Source of the DNA: Paenibacillus sp. FSL H7-0737
GTDB lineage: Bacteria > Bacillota > Bacilli > Paenibacillales > Paenibacillaceae
Direction: 5' to 3'
Length of the DNA: 64,000 nucleotides
Assembly: GCF_000758545.1 (NCBI RefSeq)
Contig: NZ_CP009279.1
Location: 3,534,001 to 3,598,000 of the forward strand
This document shows positions 8,722-17,726 of the stretch, one piece after another. Within the stretch, counting starts at the first letter, position 1. Each line of letters starts with the position of its first letter. The position numbers were made by a program, and so were the translations under genes. The notes beneath the pieces were generated by a model. That model was not told where the DNA came from, searched no databases, and was given only the letters and a program-made list of their open reading frames with translations.

Positions 8722-8748
8722 AAACTGCTCTCCGGAGGAGTTTTTTTT
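8722..8748 (+). terminator. Rho-independent terminator
   Basis: AAACT-g-CTC (8722-8730) pairs with GAG-g-AGTTT (8735-8743) around a TCCG loop, followed by T residues. It insulates the next, BlaI-controlled, promoter. Confidence 0.7.
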
Positions 8749-8786
8749 ATTTCATGGATACTCGAAAAGGGTCCGATAAAATAGTG

Positions 8787-8839
8787 TTGACAAAATATAA
8801 CTACAACTGTAGTATTGAATTATAACTACACGTGTAGTT
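8787..8839 (+). promoter_or_regulatory. Sigma-A promoter with two BlaI-type operators
   Basis: TTGACA (8787-8792), a 17-bp spacer and TAGTAT (8810-8815). Operator A, ACTACA-AC-TGTAGT (8800-8813), sits in the spacer and overlaps the -10. Operator B, AACTACA-CG-TGTAGTT (8824-8839), covers the start site. The dyad centres are 25 bp apart, so repression should be tighter here than at the single-site promoter at 7985. Confidence 0.88.
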
Positions 8840-8871
8840 TTAAAACATGATCACAGAAAGGAGTTTTTCAC

Positions 8872-9603
8872 ATGAAAGCAGCATCAAAATTAGCCATCGC
8901 AACCCTCAGCAGTGTTCTACTATTGGGTTCATCGATGAACCTTGAGGTAGACGCGGCTTCTTCCAAGTCAGCCCAGAAGTCGACGGCTAAAAAAGCAGCC
9001 GATCAAGCTCCAACGGCAGCGGAAAAAAAGGTGGTTGACGCAGAAATTAAGAGAGTGAAGGATTTGACCGCCAAGACTGGAGATACCTATGTCATGTATT
9101 ATAAGTACAAGGCACTCAACAGCGGACTTGATCTTAACTACTGGGGGCTGACGAAGGAATACTTTTCCTTTGATGAATATCTCCAGAAAGCATCAACCTT
9201 AAAAGGCGTTGTCTTGCAAAAGCCCTCCAACCTGCCAAAAGGTTACACTTTCTCCAAAGCGAGAATCGGAGGACCCTTGGGAGGCAAGTTCATCGATGAT
9301 TTAAGAGCCGAAGGGAAGAAGAGCGGCAAACCGGTCTTCACGAAAAAAATGGACTGGAAAGAAGCCGACGATATTCGCCTGGAATACACGAACGGGGAAG
9401 ATACGCTTGCGATTACGAAGTTTGTGGTGGATGCGAAGGAAGGGAAGAAGAAAGGTTATTTTGACGATAACCTTCCAGCAAACATTTTCCCAAAATACAT
9501 TTATTGGCAAGATGGCGGCAAATTCGGATACAGCCTTTCAACTTCATCCGATATCACCCGAGAACAGAAGATTGAAATTCTAAAAGCAGCGGTCAAGAAG
9601 TGA
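8872..9603 (+). CDS. Secreted protein sharing the sensor domain of the adjacent BlaR1-like protease
   Basis: A 243-residue protein with a signal peptide (about 1-28, cleavage after VDA), a short Ala/Lys/Ser-rich linker and one globular domain (about 50-243). That domain is repeated at residues about 425-623 of the M56 protease encoded downstream. Its second half (YTNGEDTLAITKF, then IYWQDGGKFGYSLSTS, ending EILKAAVKK) loosely resembles DUF4367/LolA-type folds; this is from memory and weak. There is no penicillin-binding signature (no SxxK or KTG). AAAGGAG precedes the ATG. It is the first gene of an operon driven by a double-operator promoter, so derepression should flood the exterior with this domain. 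Possible roles are effector, ligand-binding decoy or feedback regulator. Confidence 0.8.
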   Translation: MKAASKLAIATLSSVLLLGSSMNLEVDAASSKSAQKSTAKKAADQAPTAAEKKVVDAEIKRVKDLTAKTGDTYVMYYKYKALNSGLDLNYWGLTKEYFSFDEYLQKASTLKGVVLQKPSNLPKGYTFSKARIGGPLGGKFIDDLRAEGKKSGKPVFTKKMDWKEADDIRLEYTNGEDTLAITKFVVDAKEGKKKGYFDDNLPANIFPKYIYWQDGGKFGYSLSTSSDITREQKIEILKAAVKK

Positions 9604-9678
9604 TAGGTTGCCTTGAGCATGCGCAGCAGTTCGCCCATCCTATGCATTCTGCGCAAGTTAGATTTGGAGGTTGTATAT

Positions 9679-10092
9679 ATGAACCGAATACCATCCATAA
9701 CGGATGCAGAGCTCGAAATTTTGCGGGTATTGTGGCTAAATCCAGATTGCTATTCTAGTGAAGTTGTTCAACAAATGACGGATCGAATGGGCTGGAGCCC
9801 GAATACGACCCGAACGCTTCTTAGCCGACTGGTACAGAAGGAAGCGGCGGGCGTGAAGCTGGAGCAGAGTTCGAGGCGTATGCAATTATTTTATCCTCGG
9901 TTCAGCGAGCAAGAATATCAGCGTTCCGAGACTACTTCCTTCATGGAGAAGATGTATGGTGGTTCCATTATGCCGATGGTGGCTAATTTCCTCCAAGATG
10001 AGAAGCTGAATACGCAGGAAATTGAGGATTTGAAGACGTTATTCGACAATAGCGGCAGAATTGGGGAACTAGAAAAGAGAGAATCTAAATGA
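9679..10092 (+). CDS. BlaI/MecI-family transcriptional repressor 2
   Basis: A 137-residue paralogue of repressor 1, with the same winged-helix N-terminus (ITDAELEILRVLWLNPDCYS, SPNTTRTLLSRLVQKEAAG) and C-terminal dimerisation helices. A longer in-frame opening goes back to 9613, but TTGGAGG at 9664-9670 fixes the ATG at 9679. The stop overlaps the next start (ATGA at 10089-10092), so it is translationally coupled to the M56 protease, as blaI is to blaR1. No separate operator lies in the 75-nt gap upstream; it is expressed from the promoter at 8787. A 7-bp stem (9620-9626 / 9649-9655) lies in that gap and could adjust mRNA stability between the genes. Confidence 0.92.
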   Translation: MNRIPSITDAELEILRVLWLNPDCYSSEVVQQMTDRMGWSPNTTRTLLSRLVQKEAAGVKLEQSSRRMQLFYPRFSEQEYQRSETTSFMEKMYGGSIMPMVANFLQDEKLNTQEIEDLKTLFDNSGRIGELEKRESK

Positions 10093-11960
10093 GTCCAAGC
10101 TTATACGAAACTGTTGTGTCATTCTTCGGCTGGGTGATCCAGGGATCGTTCATGGCAGGTATTCTGGTCATGCTGATCTTGATTCTGCAATTCTTATTCC
10201 AAAACAAACTGGAAGCCAGATGGAAATATTTGCTCTGGATACCCGTGGCGATCCGCTTGCTACTTCCTTGGGCACCAGAGTCTTCTCTTAGCCTTTATAA
10301 TGTATTGTCTCTGGAATCCTTCATGCCTGGCATTCACCAGCAAATGCAAGATCCATCGATAAGTGCAAGCGAGACAGGAGAACACGTAAAGGGTTCTGTG
10401 GCGGAGAAATATGGAATTGTCGTTGGGATAACGGAATTAACCGCACCCACGGATACATCGGGAAGCAAGCCGGAGAACCATTTCTGGTGGAATGAAATTA
10501 CATCGATGGGCTTTGTTCCAGTCTTGGTACTGATCTGGCTTACGGGTGTACTGCTTCTCGTCGCGAAAACCATATACGATCAGCTGCGATTGCAACATGC
10601 CCTGCGCGCTGGTAGCCGTATAGAAACGCCTTTGTTATTGGCCTTGTTCCATGATACACGGCAGCAGCTCGGCGTGAAGCGCAAAGTTGAATTTGTTTCC
10701 AGCGAGCGTATTCCCGGTCCGGCCGTCGTTGGGTTCTGTAAGCCGACAGTCGTCATCTCTTCAAGTCTACTGATGTCGCTGCATGAAGGACAGCTTCAGT
10801 ATATCTTGGCGCATGAATTCGCTCATGTCCGTCGCAGGGATGTAGCCGTGAATTGGATCATGCACCTGGTTCTGATTCTCCATTGGTTCAACCCACTTGT
10901 ATGGCTTGCAGTGAACAGAGCGCGACAAGATCAAGAGATGGCCTGTGATGCCTTCGTGCTGGATCGGATGAGACCACAGCAAAATAATGCGTATGGGCAG
11001 ACGATCATCCAAGTGTTGGAACATTTCTCGGGAGACCATCGCCTGCCGGGACTTGCCGGCCTATCTGCGACACATAAACAAATGAAAAGGAGACTTATCA
11101 TGATCAAACAATTCAATAAAAAATCATATCGCCTTTCTATCTTAGGGATGACAATCATTCTCGCGCTTGGCAGCGTGACGCTGGTCAATGCCAAAGAAAA
11201 AGATGATGGGAACGCAACGATAGCTGTTTCGGCACAATCAGAAGCTGGGGATCATCAATTAGATATCACCTATCCTGAGGAATTCAATGGATCTAAGGTA
11301 GACCGTGCGTTGTATAAGCAAGAAATGGATAAAATGAATAAACTAGCGGCGGATGCAGCTAAGGCACTTCCAGCAGAGGATAAAAAATATATCGACGATG
11401 AAATCAATCGCGTGAAGGAATTGGTTAAAGGGACGGGTGACACGTATGTTATCTATCATAAATATAAAGCGTTGAACAGCGGACTTGATCTTAGCTATTG
11501 GGGGCTGACGAAGGAATATGCTTCCTTCGATGAATATCTTCAGAAAGCAGCAACCATAAAAGGCGCTGTCTTGCAAGAGCCTTCCAACCTGCCAGAAGGC
11601 TACACTTTCTCCAAAGCGAGAATCGGAGGACCCTTGGGAGGCAAGTTCATCGATGATTTGAGAGCTGAAGGGAAGAAGAGCGGCAAACCGGTCTTCACGA
11701 AAAAAATGGACTGGAAAGAAGCCGACGATATTCGCCTGGAATACACGAACGGGAAAGATACGCTTGCGATTACGAAGTATACTGTGGACGCCGATGGAAC
11801 TAAGAATAATGGATTTTTTGACGATGATTTACCGGCTAATGTTTTCCCGAAATACGTTTTTTGGCAAGATGGCGGTAAATTTGGATATAGCATTTCAACC
11901 TCATCGGATCTATCACGACAAGAGAAGATCGAAATTCTGAAAGCTGCAATTAAAAAATAA
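10089..11960 (+). CDS. BlaR1-type M56 membrane metallopeptidase with a non-beta-lactam sensor domain
   Basis: A 623-residue polytopic membrane protease. Helices lie at about 10-38, 44-60, 136-158, 252-275 and 350-367. The cytoplasmic gluzincin site has His242, Glu243 and His246 (AHEFAH) and Glu283 (QEMACD), as in BlaR1/MecR1. After the last helix a linker leads to an external domain (about 425-623). This is not the transpeptidase-like penicillin sensor but a copy of the secreted protein encoded at 8872. The paralogous DNA is nearly identical over 177 nt. By analogy, ligand binding outside should activate cleavage of one or both BlaI paralogues and open the promoters at 7985 and 8787. The inducing signal is unknown. 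The gene is coupled to repressor 2 by a 4-nt overlap and ends in a strong terminator. Confidence 0.9.
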   Translation: MSPSLYETVVSFFGWVIQGSFMAGILVMLILILQFLFQNKLEARWKYLLWIPVAIRLLLPWAPESSLSLYNVLSLESFMPGIHQQMQDPSISASETGEHVKGSVAEKYGIVVGITELTAPTDTSGSKPENHFWWNEITSMGFVPVLVLIWLTGVLLLVAKTIYDQLRLQHALRAGSRIETPLLLALFHDTRQQLGVKRKVEFVSSERIPGPAVVGFCKPTVVISSSLLMSLHEGQLQYILAHEFAHVRRRDVAVNWIMHLVLILHWFNPLVWLAVNRARQDQEMACDAFVLDRMRPQQNNAYGQTIIQVLEHFSGDHRLPGLAGLSATHKQMKRRLIMIKQFNKKSYRLSILGMTIILALGSVTLVNAKEKDDGNATIAVSAQSEAGDHQLDITYPEEFNGSKVDRALYKQEMDKMNKLAADAAKALPAEDKKYIDDEINRVKELVKGTGDTYVIYHKYKALNSGLDLSYWGLTKEYASFDEYLQKAATIKGAVLQEPSNLPEGYTFSKARIGGPLGGKFIDDLRAEGKKSGKPVFTKKMDWKEADDIRLEYTNGKDTLAITKYTVDADGTKNNGFFDDDLPANVFPKYVFWQDGGKFGYSISTSSDLSRQEKIEILKAAIKK

Positions 11961-11977
11961 CATCTCAAGGCAGGCGC

Positions 11978-12016
11978 CCATATCACCCTAGAACTAGGGT
12001 CGATATGGGTTTTTTA
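11978..12016 (+). terminator. Strong rho-independent terminator closing the BlaI/BlaR operon
   Basis: CCCATATC + ACCCTAG pair with CTAGGGT + GATATGGG, with one bulged C and a minimal loop, followed by seven T residues. Confidence 0.9.
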
Positions 12017-12132
12017 TCTTGGAAGAATTGATATAAGTGAATGATTATCTTAGTAAATTGCTTATCATATAAAACAGGTGAGGCTTCTTCGTGAATATTA
12101 AGTGACATGACTGGATTTATTATAGGTTTACA

Positions 12133-12357
12133 ATGGTAGTATATATCGAACGTGAAAATATATTTTGTGAGAAGCGCAAATTTGAATTAGCAAAAAGCAA
12201 AGATTCTGAATTAGTTGATTCGAATAAAGCATTAGCTATGGAGAATGAATTGGTCTTGAAATATATGTCGATGTATGGTTGGCAAAAAGTAAGGGGAGGT
12301 TGTTATAATTTAATAAGTGAAGCGGTTACATATCAAACTTTGTGTATTTCTATATAA
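12133..12357 (+). CDS. Small ORF resembling the C-terminal part of GIY-YIG-like proteins
   Basis: 74 codons. The segment MENELVLKYMSMYGWQKVRG-GCYN resembles the YMxxYGxxxVRGGxY tail seen in a family of small GIY-YIG-related proteins. This is recognised from memory and the N-terminal catalytic half is missing. No convincing ribosome-binding site precedes the ATG, and the frame is open for only nine more codons upstream (from about 12106). It is AT-rich like its surroundings. It is probably a truncated remnant; expression is doubtful. Confidence 0.35.
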   Translation: MVVYIERENIFCEKRKFELAKSKDSELVDSNKALAMENELVLKYMSMYGWQKVRGGCYNLISEAVTYQTLCISI

Positions 12358-12467
12358 TAGACATAGAGATGTCTTTATCGTCCGTTTCTCCTGTATTAAC
12401 TGTGGTAAATTATGGGGAGTACTTATTTAAATGACTTAGAAGAAAATGACTAGGGGAGAAATATTTC

Positions 12468-15400
12468 GTGGAAACTCACTCATCCAAATATCAAATGAAA
12501 AAGAGCTATATAATATTATTGCTAGTTTTCATATTAGTTGTTTTAACCGGCTTTCGCATTTTATGGATGGAAACGTTTCAATATCCCAAACAGGCGTCAA
12601 TTCATAATGGGCAATTCGATTTACGCAATTGGAATGCAGAAGATGGCAGCATTCACTTACTTGATGGGGAATGGGAGTTTTATCCCTCGCAATGGTTGAT
12701 AGATGGTAATCGGCAACAATTGTTAGGCGATAATGCGCCAAGGCACATTCAGGTACCGGGAGGATGGAGTGAAGTTTTGCATGCTGACAAGCCATCTCCA
12801 TACGGGTATGGCTCTTATCGTTTGCTTCTTTATGTAGACCCGGCGAAGCATCTTAATTATAGTATTCGTGTACCCAGTGTACGCACTGCATCAGAATTAT
12901 ATGTAAACGGTCGATTACTTACTAAATCCGGACAGGTGGCGACAACAAAGGATGAATATATTTCGAAGGACCTACCTTATTCTACAACCTTTACAGCAGA
13001 TGACAACGGTGTAATCGAACTCGTGATCCAGGCTGCAAATTATGTGGATAGTCGAAGCGGGGGCATTGTCCGATCCATAAAATTCGGTTCAGAAGAAGCC
13101 ATTGCCAAAGAGATGAAGGCTTCCATTTTTATGCAGTTTTTGGCAGCGATTATTTTTATTATGCACGCTGTCTATGCACTTATTTTGTATTTAATAGGAA
13201 ATAGAGAAAAGAAGCTGCTTTATTTTAGTTTGCTTGCATTCTGTGTAACGATCACGAGTGTCTTTAGTACGGATGAGAAGTTGTTCCATCAGTTATTTTA
13301 CATTGGAATTGATTGGGATTTTAGGCTGACTAATATTGCTTTCGTTATTGCAGCCTATGCTTTACTCCAGTGTACGAATCATCGCGAGCTTCCATATTGG
13401 CGTAGGATGTACCCTGTCTATAAAATAATGAATCTAGGGACTGCCGGCATCACGTTGTTTTTAAATCCAACTCAGGTGATCATGCTCTTCCCTATTTATT
13501 ATGTATTAGGTGGTACTGCTGCAGTTATAACGCTGATTACAATGTTTAAAAAAGTAATTAAAGATTTAAAGAGCAATCTTTTACTGCTTATCTCTTTTCT
13601 TGCGTTGATGAACTATGCTCTTTGGTCGTTAATCTTGCTGGATAGCGGTTTGAGTCTTGTCTACTATCCGTTCGATATGATTATTGCGATAGCTTGTTTA
13701 GCCTCTGTATGGTTTAAAGATTATTTTATCATGCATGCGAACACGAAAGAGCTTGCGACAACATTGCAAAGGATGAATGACCATAAAGATCAATTCCTAG
13801 CAAATACTTCTCATGAATTTAAAAATCCGCTTCATAGTATTCTTAATATGTCACAATCCGTTTTAAAAAGGGAGCGGCATTTGTTGCAGGAAAGGAGTAT
13901 CAAAGAGCTTGAAACGGTTTTATCTGTAGGACGTCGAATGACATTGATATTAGACGATTTGATTGATGTGATGAGTTTACGGGAAGGAAATCCGCGTATA
14001 CACAAAAGAGTCATATTTATTCAGCCAATTGTGACCGGAGTACTTGATATGCTGCAATTAAATGCAGATGTGAAGTCTGTAAAAATTGCAAATCAAATTC
14101 CTGAAGATTTTCCGCCAATATATGCGGATGAGAACCGGGTTGTTCAAATCGTTTTCAATTTACTTCATAATGCTGTGAAATATACGAATGATGGGGTCAT
14201 TTCGATTCAAGCTTTTGTAAAAGATGGACGAGCCTATATTGTTATTGCTGATACCGGGATCGGAATGGATGAGAACATGCTTAAGCGCCTATTCCGTCCG
14301 TACGAGCAAGCCAGCACGAATGAGACTATGATTGATGGTGGCTTTGGGTTGGGTTTAAGTATAAGCAAGCAACTGGTTGAGCTTCATGGAGGTACGTTAG
14401 TAGTGTCCTCTGTTTTAGGAGAGGGCTCAAAATTCACATTTTCATTAAGGCTAGCAGGTTTGGAAGTAGAGGAAGAGGATGATTTGACTAACTCATTTGA
14501 ACCATTCCAATCCATCCCGATTCAAGAAATAGCCTCCTCAGTGTATATGGAAAAAGTGAAGATTCCGCCAGCTACGAATCAAGCAACTTTAATAGAAATG
14601 AATCGTGAACGTCCGATTCTATTAGTTGTTGATGATGATCCTGTCAACCTTCAAGTACTTGAAGCCATACTACCACCAGACGAATATGATTTAACGATGG
14701 TAACGAGCGGTAAAGAGGCATTAGCTGTACTGGACACTAAGGAATGGGATCTGGTCATCTCCGATATCATGATGCCACAGATGTCCGGTTATGAGCTGAC
14801 ACGAATGATTCGTGAGCGGTTTACACTCACGGAGCTCCCTGTACTGCTCCTTACCGCAAGAAGCCAACCGAAAGATATTCAGAGCGGTTTTATAGCTGGG
14901 GCAAACGATTATGTGACGAAGCCAGTGGAAGCAATAGAAATAAAATCGCGGATTGAGGCGTTAGCTACGATTAAACAATCCGTTCGAGAACAACTGCGAT
15001 TAGAAGCTGCATGGCTGCAAGCGCAAATCCAGCCTCATTTTATATTTAATGCGTTGAATGCTGTAACAGCTTTAAGTGATATTAATTTGGATAAGATGCG
15101 TAATTTGCTCGATGAATTCAGCAATTTTCTGAGGAATAAATTTGAATTTCAAAACATGGATAGGCTTGTTCCGATCGAAGAGGAGTTAAGTCTAGTACGT
15201 TCTTATCTATATATTGAAAAGGTTCGGTTTGAAGAAAGGTTACAGGTTATTTGGGAGACAGATGACCGTGGGGACATAAAAGTCCCATTTCTTACGATCC
15301 AGCCTCTCGTTGAAAATGCGATAAGACATGGCATAATGAAGCGCAATCGTGGAGGAACGATTCTTATTCGGATTTCTGTCTATGAGACGCATGCAGAGAT

Positions 15401-15620
15401 AACCGTTGAAGATGATGGGGACGGAATAGATGGGGTCCAATTGCAACGAATATTTGAAAGGAAAGCAGATAGTCGTTCAGGCGTCGGATTGATTAATACT
15501 GATCTGCGATTAAAACGGCACTTTGGAACAGGACTCCATATCACAAGTACGTTAGGTACAGGGACAAAGGTAACTTTTCATGTACATAACAGGTTGAATA
15601 GCGGGGATAAAGCTAGGTGA
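12468..15620 (+). CDS. Hybrid sensor histidine kinase: 7TMR-DISM, HisKA/HATPase, REC and a second LytS-type kinase module
   Basis: A 1050-residue polypeptide. A membrane anchor (about 12-32) is followed by an extracellular jelly-roll 7TMR-DISMED2 domain (about 50-205) and seven helices (about 218-430). Next come HisKA with His449 (SHEFKNP), HATPase_c (about 560-670, DTGIGMD), a receiver with phospho-acceptor Asp766 (VISDIMMPQMSG), then a His_kinase/LytS-type dimerisation segment with His857 (IQPHFIFNALNA) and a second HATPase_c (about 930-1040). The start is GTG behind AGGGGAG. Two kinase modules around one receiver would allow an internal phosphorelay or branched output. The DISMED2 domain usually binds carbohydrates. 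No cognate output regulator is adjacent, so its target is unknown. Confidence 0.9.
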   Translation: METHSSKYQMKKSYIILLLVFILVVLTGFRILWMETFQYPKQASIHNGQFDLRNWNAEDGSIHLLDGEWEFYPSQWLIDGNRQQLLGDNAPRHIQVPGGWSEVLHADKPSPYGYGSYRLLLYVDPAKHLNYSIRVPSVRTASELYVNGRLLTKSGQVATTKDEYISKDLPYSTTFTADDNGVIELVIQAANYVDSRSGGIVRSIKFGSEEAIAKEMKASIFMQFLAAIIFIMHAVYALILYLIGNREKKLLYFSLLAFCVTITSVFSTDEKLFHQLFYIGIDWDFRLTNIAFVIAAYALLQCTNHRELPYWRRMYPVYKIMNLGTAGITLFLNPTQVIMLFPIYYVLGGTAAVITLITMFKKVIKDLKSNLLLLISFLALMNYALWSLILLDSGLSLVYYPFDMIIAIACLASVWFKDYFIMHANTKELATTLQRMNDHKDQFLANTSHEFKNPLHSILNMSQSVLKRERHLLQERSIKELETVLSVGRRMTLILDDLIDVMSLREGNPRIHKRVIFIQPIVTGVLDMLQLNADVKSVKIANQIPEDFPPIYADENRVVQIVFNLLHNAVKYTNDGVISIQAFVKDGRAYIVIADTGIGMDENMLKRLFRPYEQASTNETMIDGGFGLGLSISKQLVELHGGTLVVSSVLGEGSKFTFSLRLAGLEVEEEDDLTNSFEPFQSIPIQEIASSVYMEKVKIPPATNQATLIEMNRERPILLVVDDDPVNLQVLEAILPPDEYDLTMVTSGKEALAVLDTKEWDLVISDIMMPQMSGYELTRMIRERFTLTELPVLLLTARSQPKDIQSGFIAGANDYVTKPVEAIEIKSRIEALATIKQSVREQLRLEAAWLQAQIQPHFIFNALNAVTALSDINLDKMRNLLDEFSNFLRNKFEFQNMDRLVPIEEELSLVRSYLYIEKVRFEERLQVIWETDDRGDIKVPFLTIQPLVENAIRHGIMKRNRGGTILIRISVYETHAEITVEDDGDGIDGVQLQRIFERKADSRSGVGLINTDLRLKRHFGTGLHITSTLGTGTKVTFHVHNRLNSGDKAR

Positions 15621-15631
15621 TATATAAGTGA

Positions 15632-15976
15632 TTTAATGAGGAGCAACCTTGGCTGCTCTATGCTACAGGGAATTACGACGCTATTTACTAAGCAGGAGTG
15701 ATCACGGGCGATTTTGTGGTAGCAGTGACTTTGGCAGAAACGGATATTGCGCCAGAAGTAGCCGATAAATGGATTGCAATTGGTGTAGAGCTGAAAATGT
15801 CGGTGGGTTGGAATTGTTACTGCTGGCTACTCGGAAATCGCAAGGATAGAGAATTTTCCGAAGGGAAAAAAACCGATATTTTGGATGCGATGAGCGAAGA
15901 AACATGTGGAAAGGCGGGAGACCATGAACGCACTACAGGAAGAAGCGCTGGAAGAGATGAAAGCGGCAATTTATGA
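15632..15976 (+). pseudogene. 5'-truncated gene remnant with an in-frame stop
   Basis: The frame from 15632 reads NEEQPWLLYATGNYDAIY, then TAA (15689-15691), then AGVITGDFVVAVTLAETDIA and WLLGNRKDREFSEGKKTDIL. The protein character is continuous across the stop, so a sense codon has probably mutated. The 5' part is missing, because the hybrid kinase ends only 12 nt before the remnant. The frame runs out inside the next gene. I do not recognise the family; it may have formed a pair with the DUF6138-like gene downstream. Confidence 0.5.
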
Positions 15977-17595
15977 GTGGTTTGAGGAACAAGAGAAACG
16001 AAAGGACGTGGAGGGCGCTGTCAAGCGTACCACGCTGCAAGTGGGCATTTTTAACGACATTGTGCTGGATTATCGACCGGGTAGGACTAGCGTTGGCAGT
16101 TCGGATTTTGGAAGGAATGCTTCAGGGCGCAAGTCGATGAAGGCGTCTCCTTTTACGCAAGAGGAGGTCTTGCATGAGGTGCAGCCCCGGTTGACGAGCA
16201 TCGTAAGGGAGAAGCTGGACAAGTTGCATACGTCGGCCCTTATCGACTACCGGTTTACCTTGAAGGGAAGATTCGCAACGGCAGACGGGCCCGTGAGATT
16301 AACGGTGTTTGACATCGTATATGAAGAGAAAAAGCGGCAGCTTCTGGAGCGGGTTGAGTCCTATATCGAGCAAAAACTGGTGAAGGGCGCTTACCCGACA
16401 AAGCCGCTAGAAACTTTCTTTTTGACACGCCATCTGTTGGACCCGTATTTGTTCAACGAACCGGACGTCGGACGGACGATTGCTATATTTGACCGGATTC
16501 AGGCATTGAATAAAGAACGGGTACAAGCGCTGAGGGAGCATCGAAGCGATATCATTCGAGCTTTAACCCACTGGGCCGAGGAAGTATTCCTGCCACGTCA
16601 CTATGATGTTACCCTTTCCAAATACAGAACCAATGAAAATGGAATCAAGCCGGATACGGATCTCAATCATATGGATGAGCCGAACCAGCCTATCGATCTG
16701 CTATTGTACGGCGCTGTGATGATTCTTCGTTACGAGCCAAGTTACAGTAAAGCCAAGGGCATGACTTTTCTGGAGCTTGCGAGGCAGCTGGGCAGCGGCA
16801 AAGCCGGACGCATGTTGAAGGAAGGTAGCGACACCTTCGCACGAGAAGACGTTCATCTGCGTGACGAGTTGACTGAATGCAAGGCTAACGATGTGTTTTC
16901 CATCATTACGGTCGTTATTCGTAAAGAAGAGGCTGGGGCGTACGAAAGGGCAATTTCATTTATTCTCTCCCTACTCCGGAAGGGTTTCCCAAAAAGCTAC
17001 AAAATCAAGCTAAAATCCAGCGTGAGAGAGGCATTACCCATTAAAGGACTTGCCAAATCGGATACGCATCGTTTTTTCGCGAATGCACTGGCCTATTCCG
17101 AGCTGTATCCGTTATTGGAGGAATACGCTCGTGAGGCGATGGAAGAGTTTGTGTGGTACGAGGATACAGAAGGTGAGAAAAGCGTCATGCCAGGCAGTTA
17201 TGCCGTATTCGGGCTGGGACTCACGGACGAGCGCTATTTTCCGTTGGTAGAAACATATGGCCCTTGTAGACGAGGAGCATCAGCTGGTGCAGGACAAGTT
17301 CACGGCTGTTTTCGCCGAGACCCATGGCATAACCGAACGCTCGATGCCCGCCTTGGTCGCTTGCCTGCGTTGCTCTCATGATTCGCTGAAGCTGAGGATT
17401 CAGCCAGAACTGGAAAGTGAAGACAAGCTATCGCTATTGGTGCAGCATGTCGAGGCTTTATCGAATTACGAGGCCGAACGAGTGCTGTACCCGATTTTTG
17501 GCAAGGCGGAGAAGCTGGCTACATTGGCTCGTAAGGCGCAGGAACCGCGTAAGGAGCTGTTGCTTCGATTGCTAAAGGCAGCGGAACAAGCTTGA
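15924..17595 (+). pseudogene. DUF6138-like protein gene, frameshifted near its 3' end
   Basis: The main frame (start ATG 15924 behind GGCGGGAG; a GTG at 15906 is poorer) encodes a charged, helical cytoplasmic protein of about 555 residues if repaired. It resembles the DUF6138 family of Paenibacillus/Bacillus; this is a memory-based call and the function is unknown. At about 17250 the frame shifts. The original frame continues as out-of-character sequence to 17381. The correct continuation (MALVDEEHQLVQDKFTAVF to LLKAAEQA, stop 17595) is in the +1 frame. The junction GAAACATATGG is what the loss of one TA from a TATATA run would leave. It is either a recent inactivation or a sequencing error. 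Confidence 0.65.
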
Positions 17596-17691
17596 TGATA
17601 GGGAGGCTGCCTGTGTGAAGATCATTTGCAAATTTGCATACCACGTCACAAAACCTAGAGAAGATGATCGAAGCATTAAGATCGTTAAGCG

Positions 17692-17726
17692 AAGGAGCAT
17701 GCACGGCAGCTCCTTTTACTTTTTTT
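17692..17726 (+). terminator. Rho-independent terminator after the DUF6138-like gene
   Basis: AAGGAGC (17692-17698) pairs with GCTCCTT (17709-17715), followed by a T-rich run to 17726. Confidence 0.7.
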
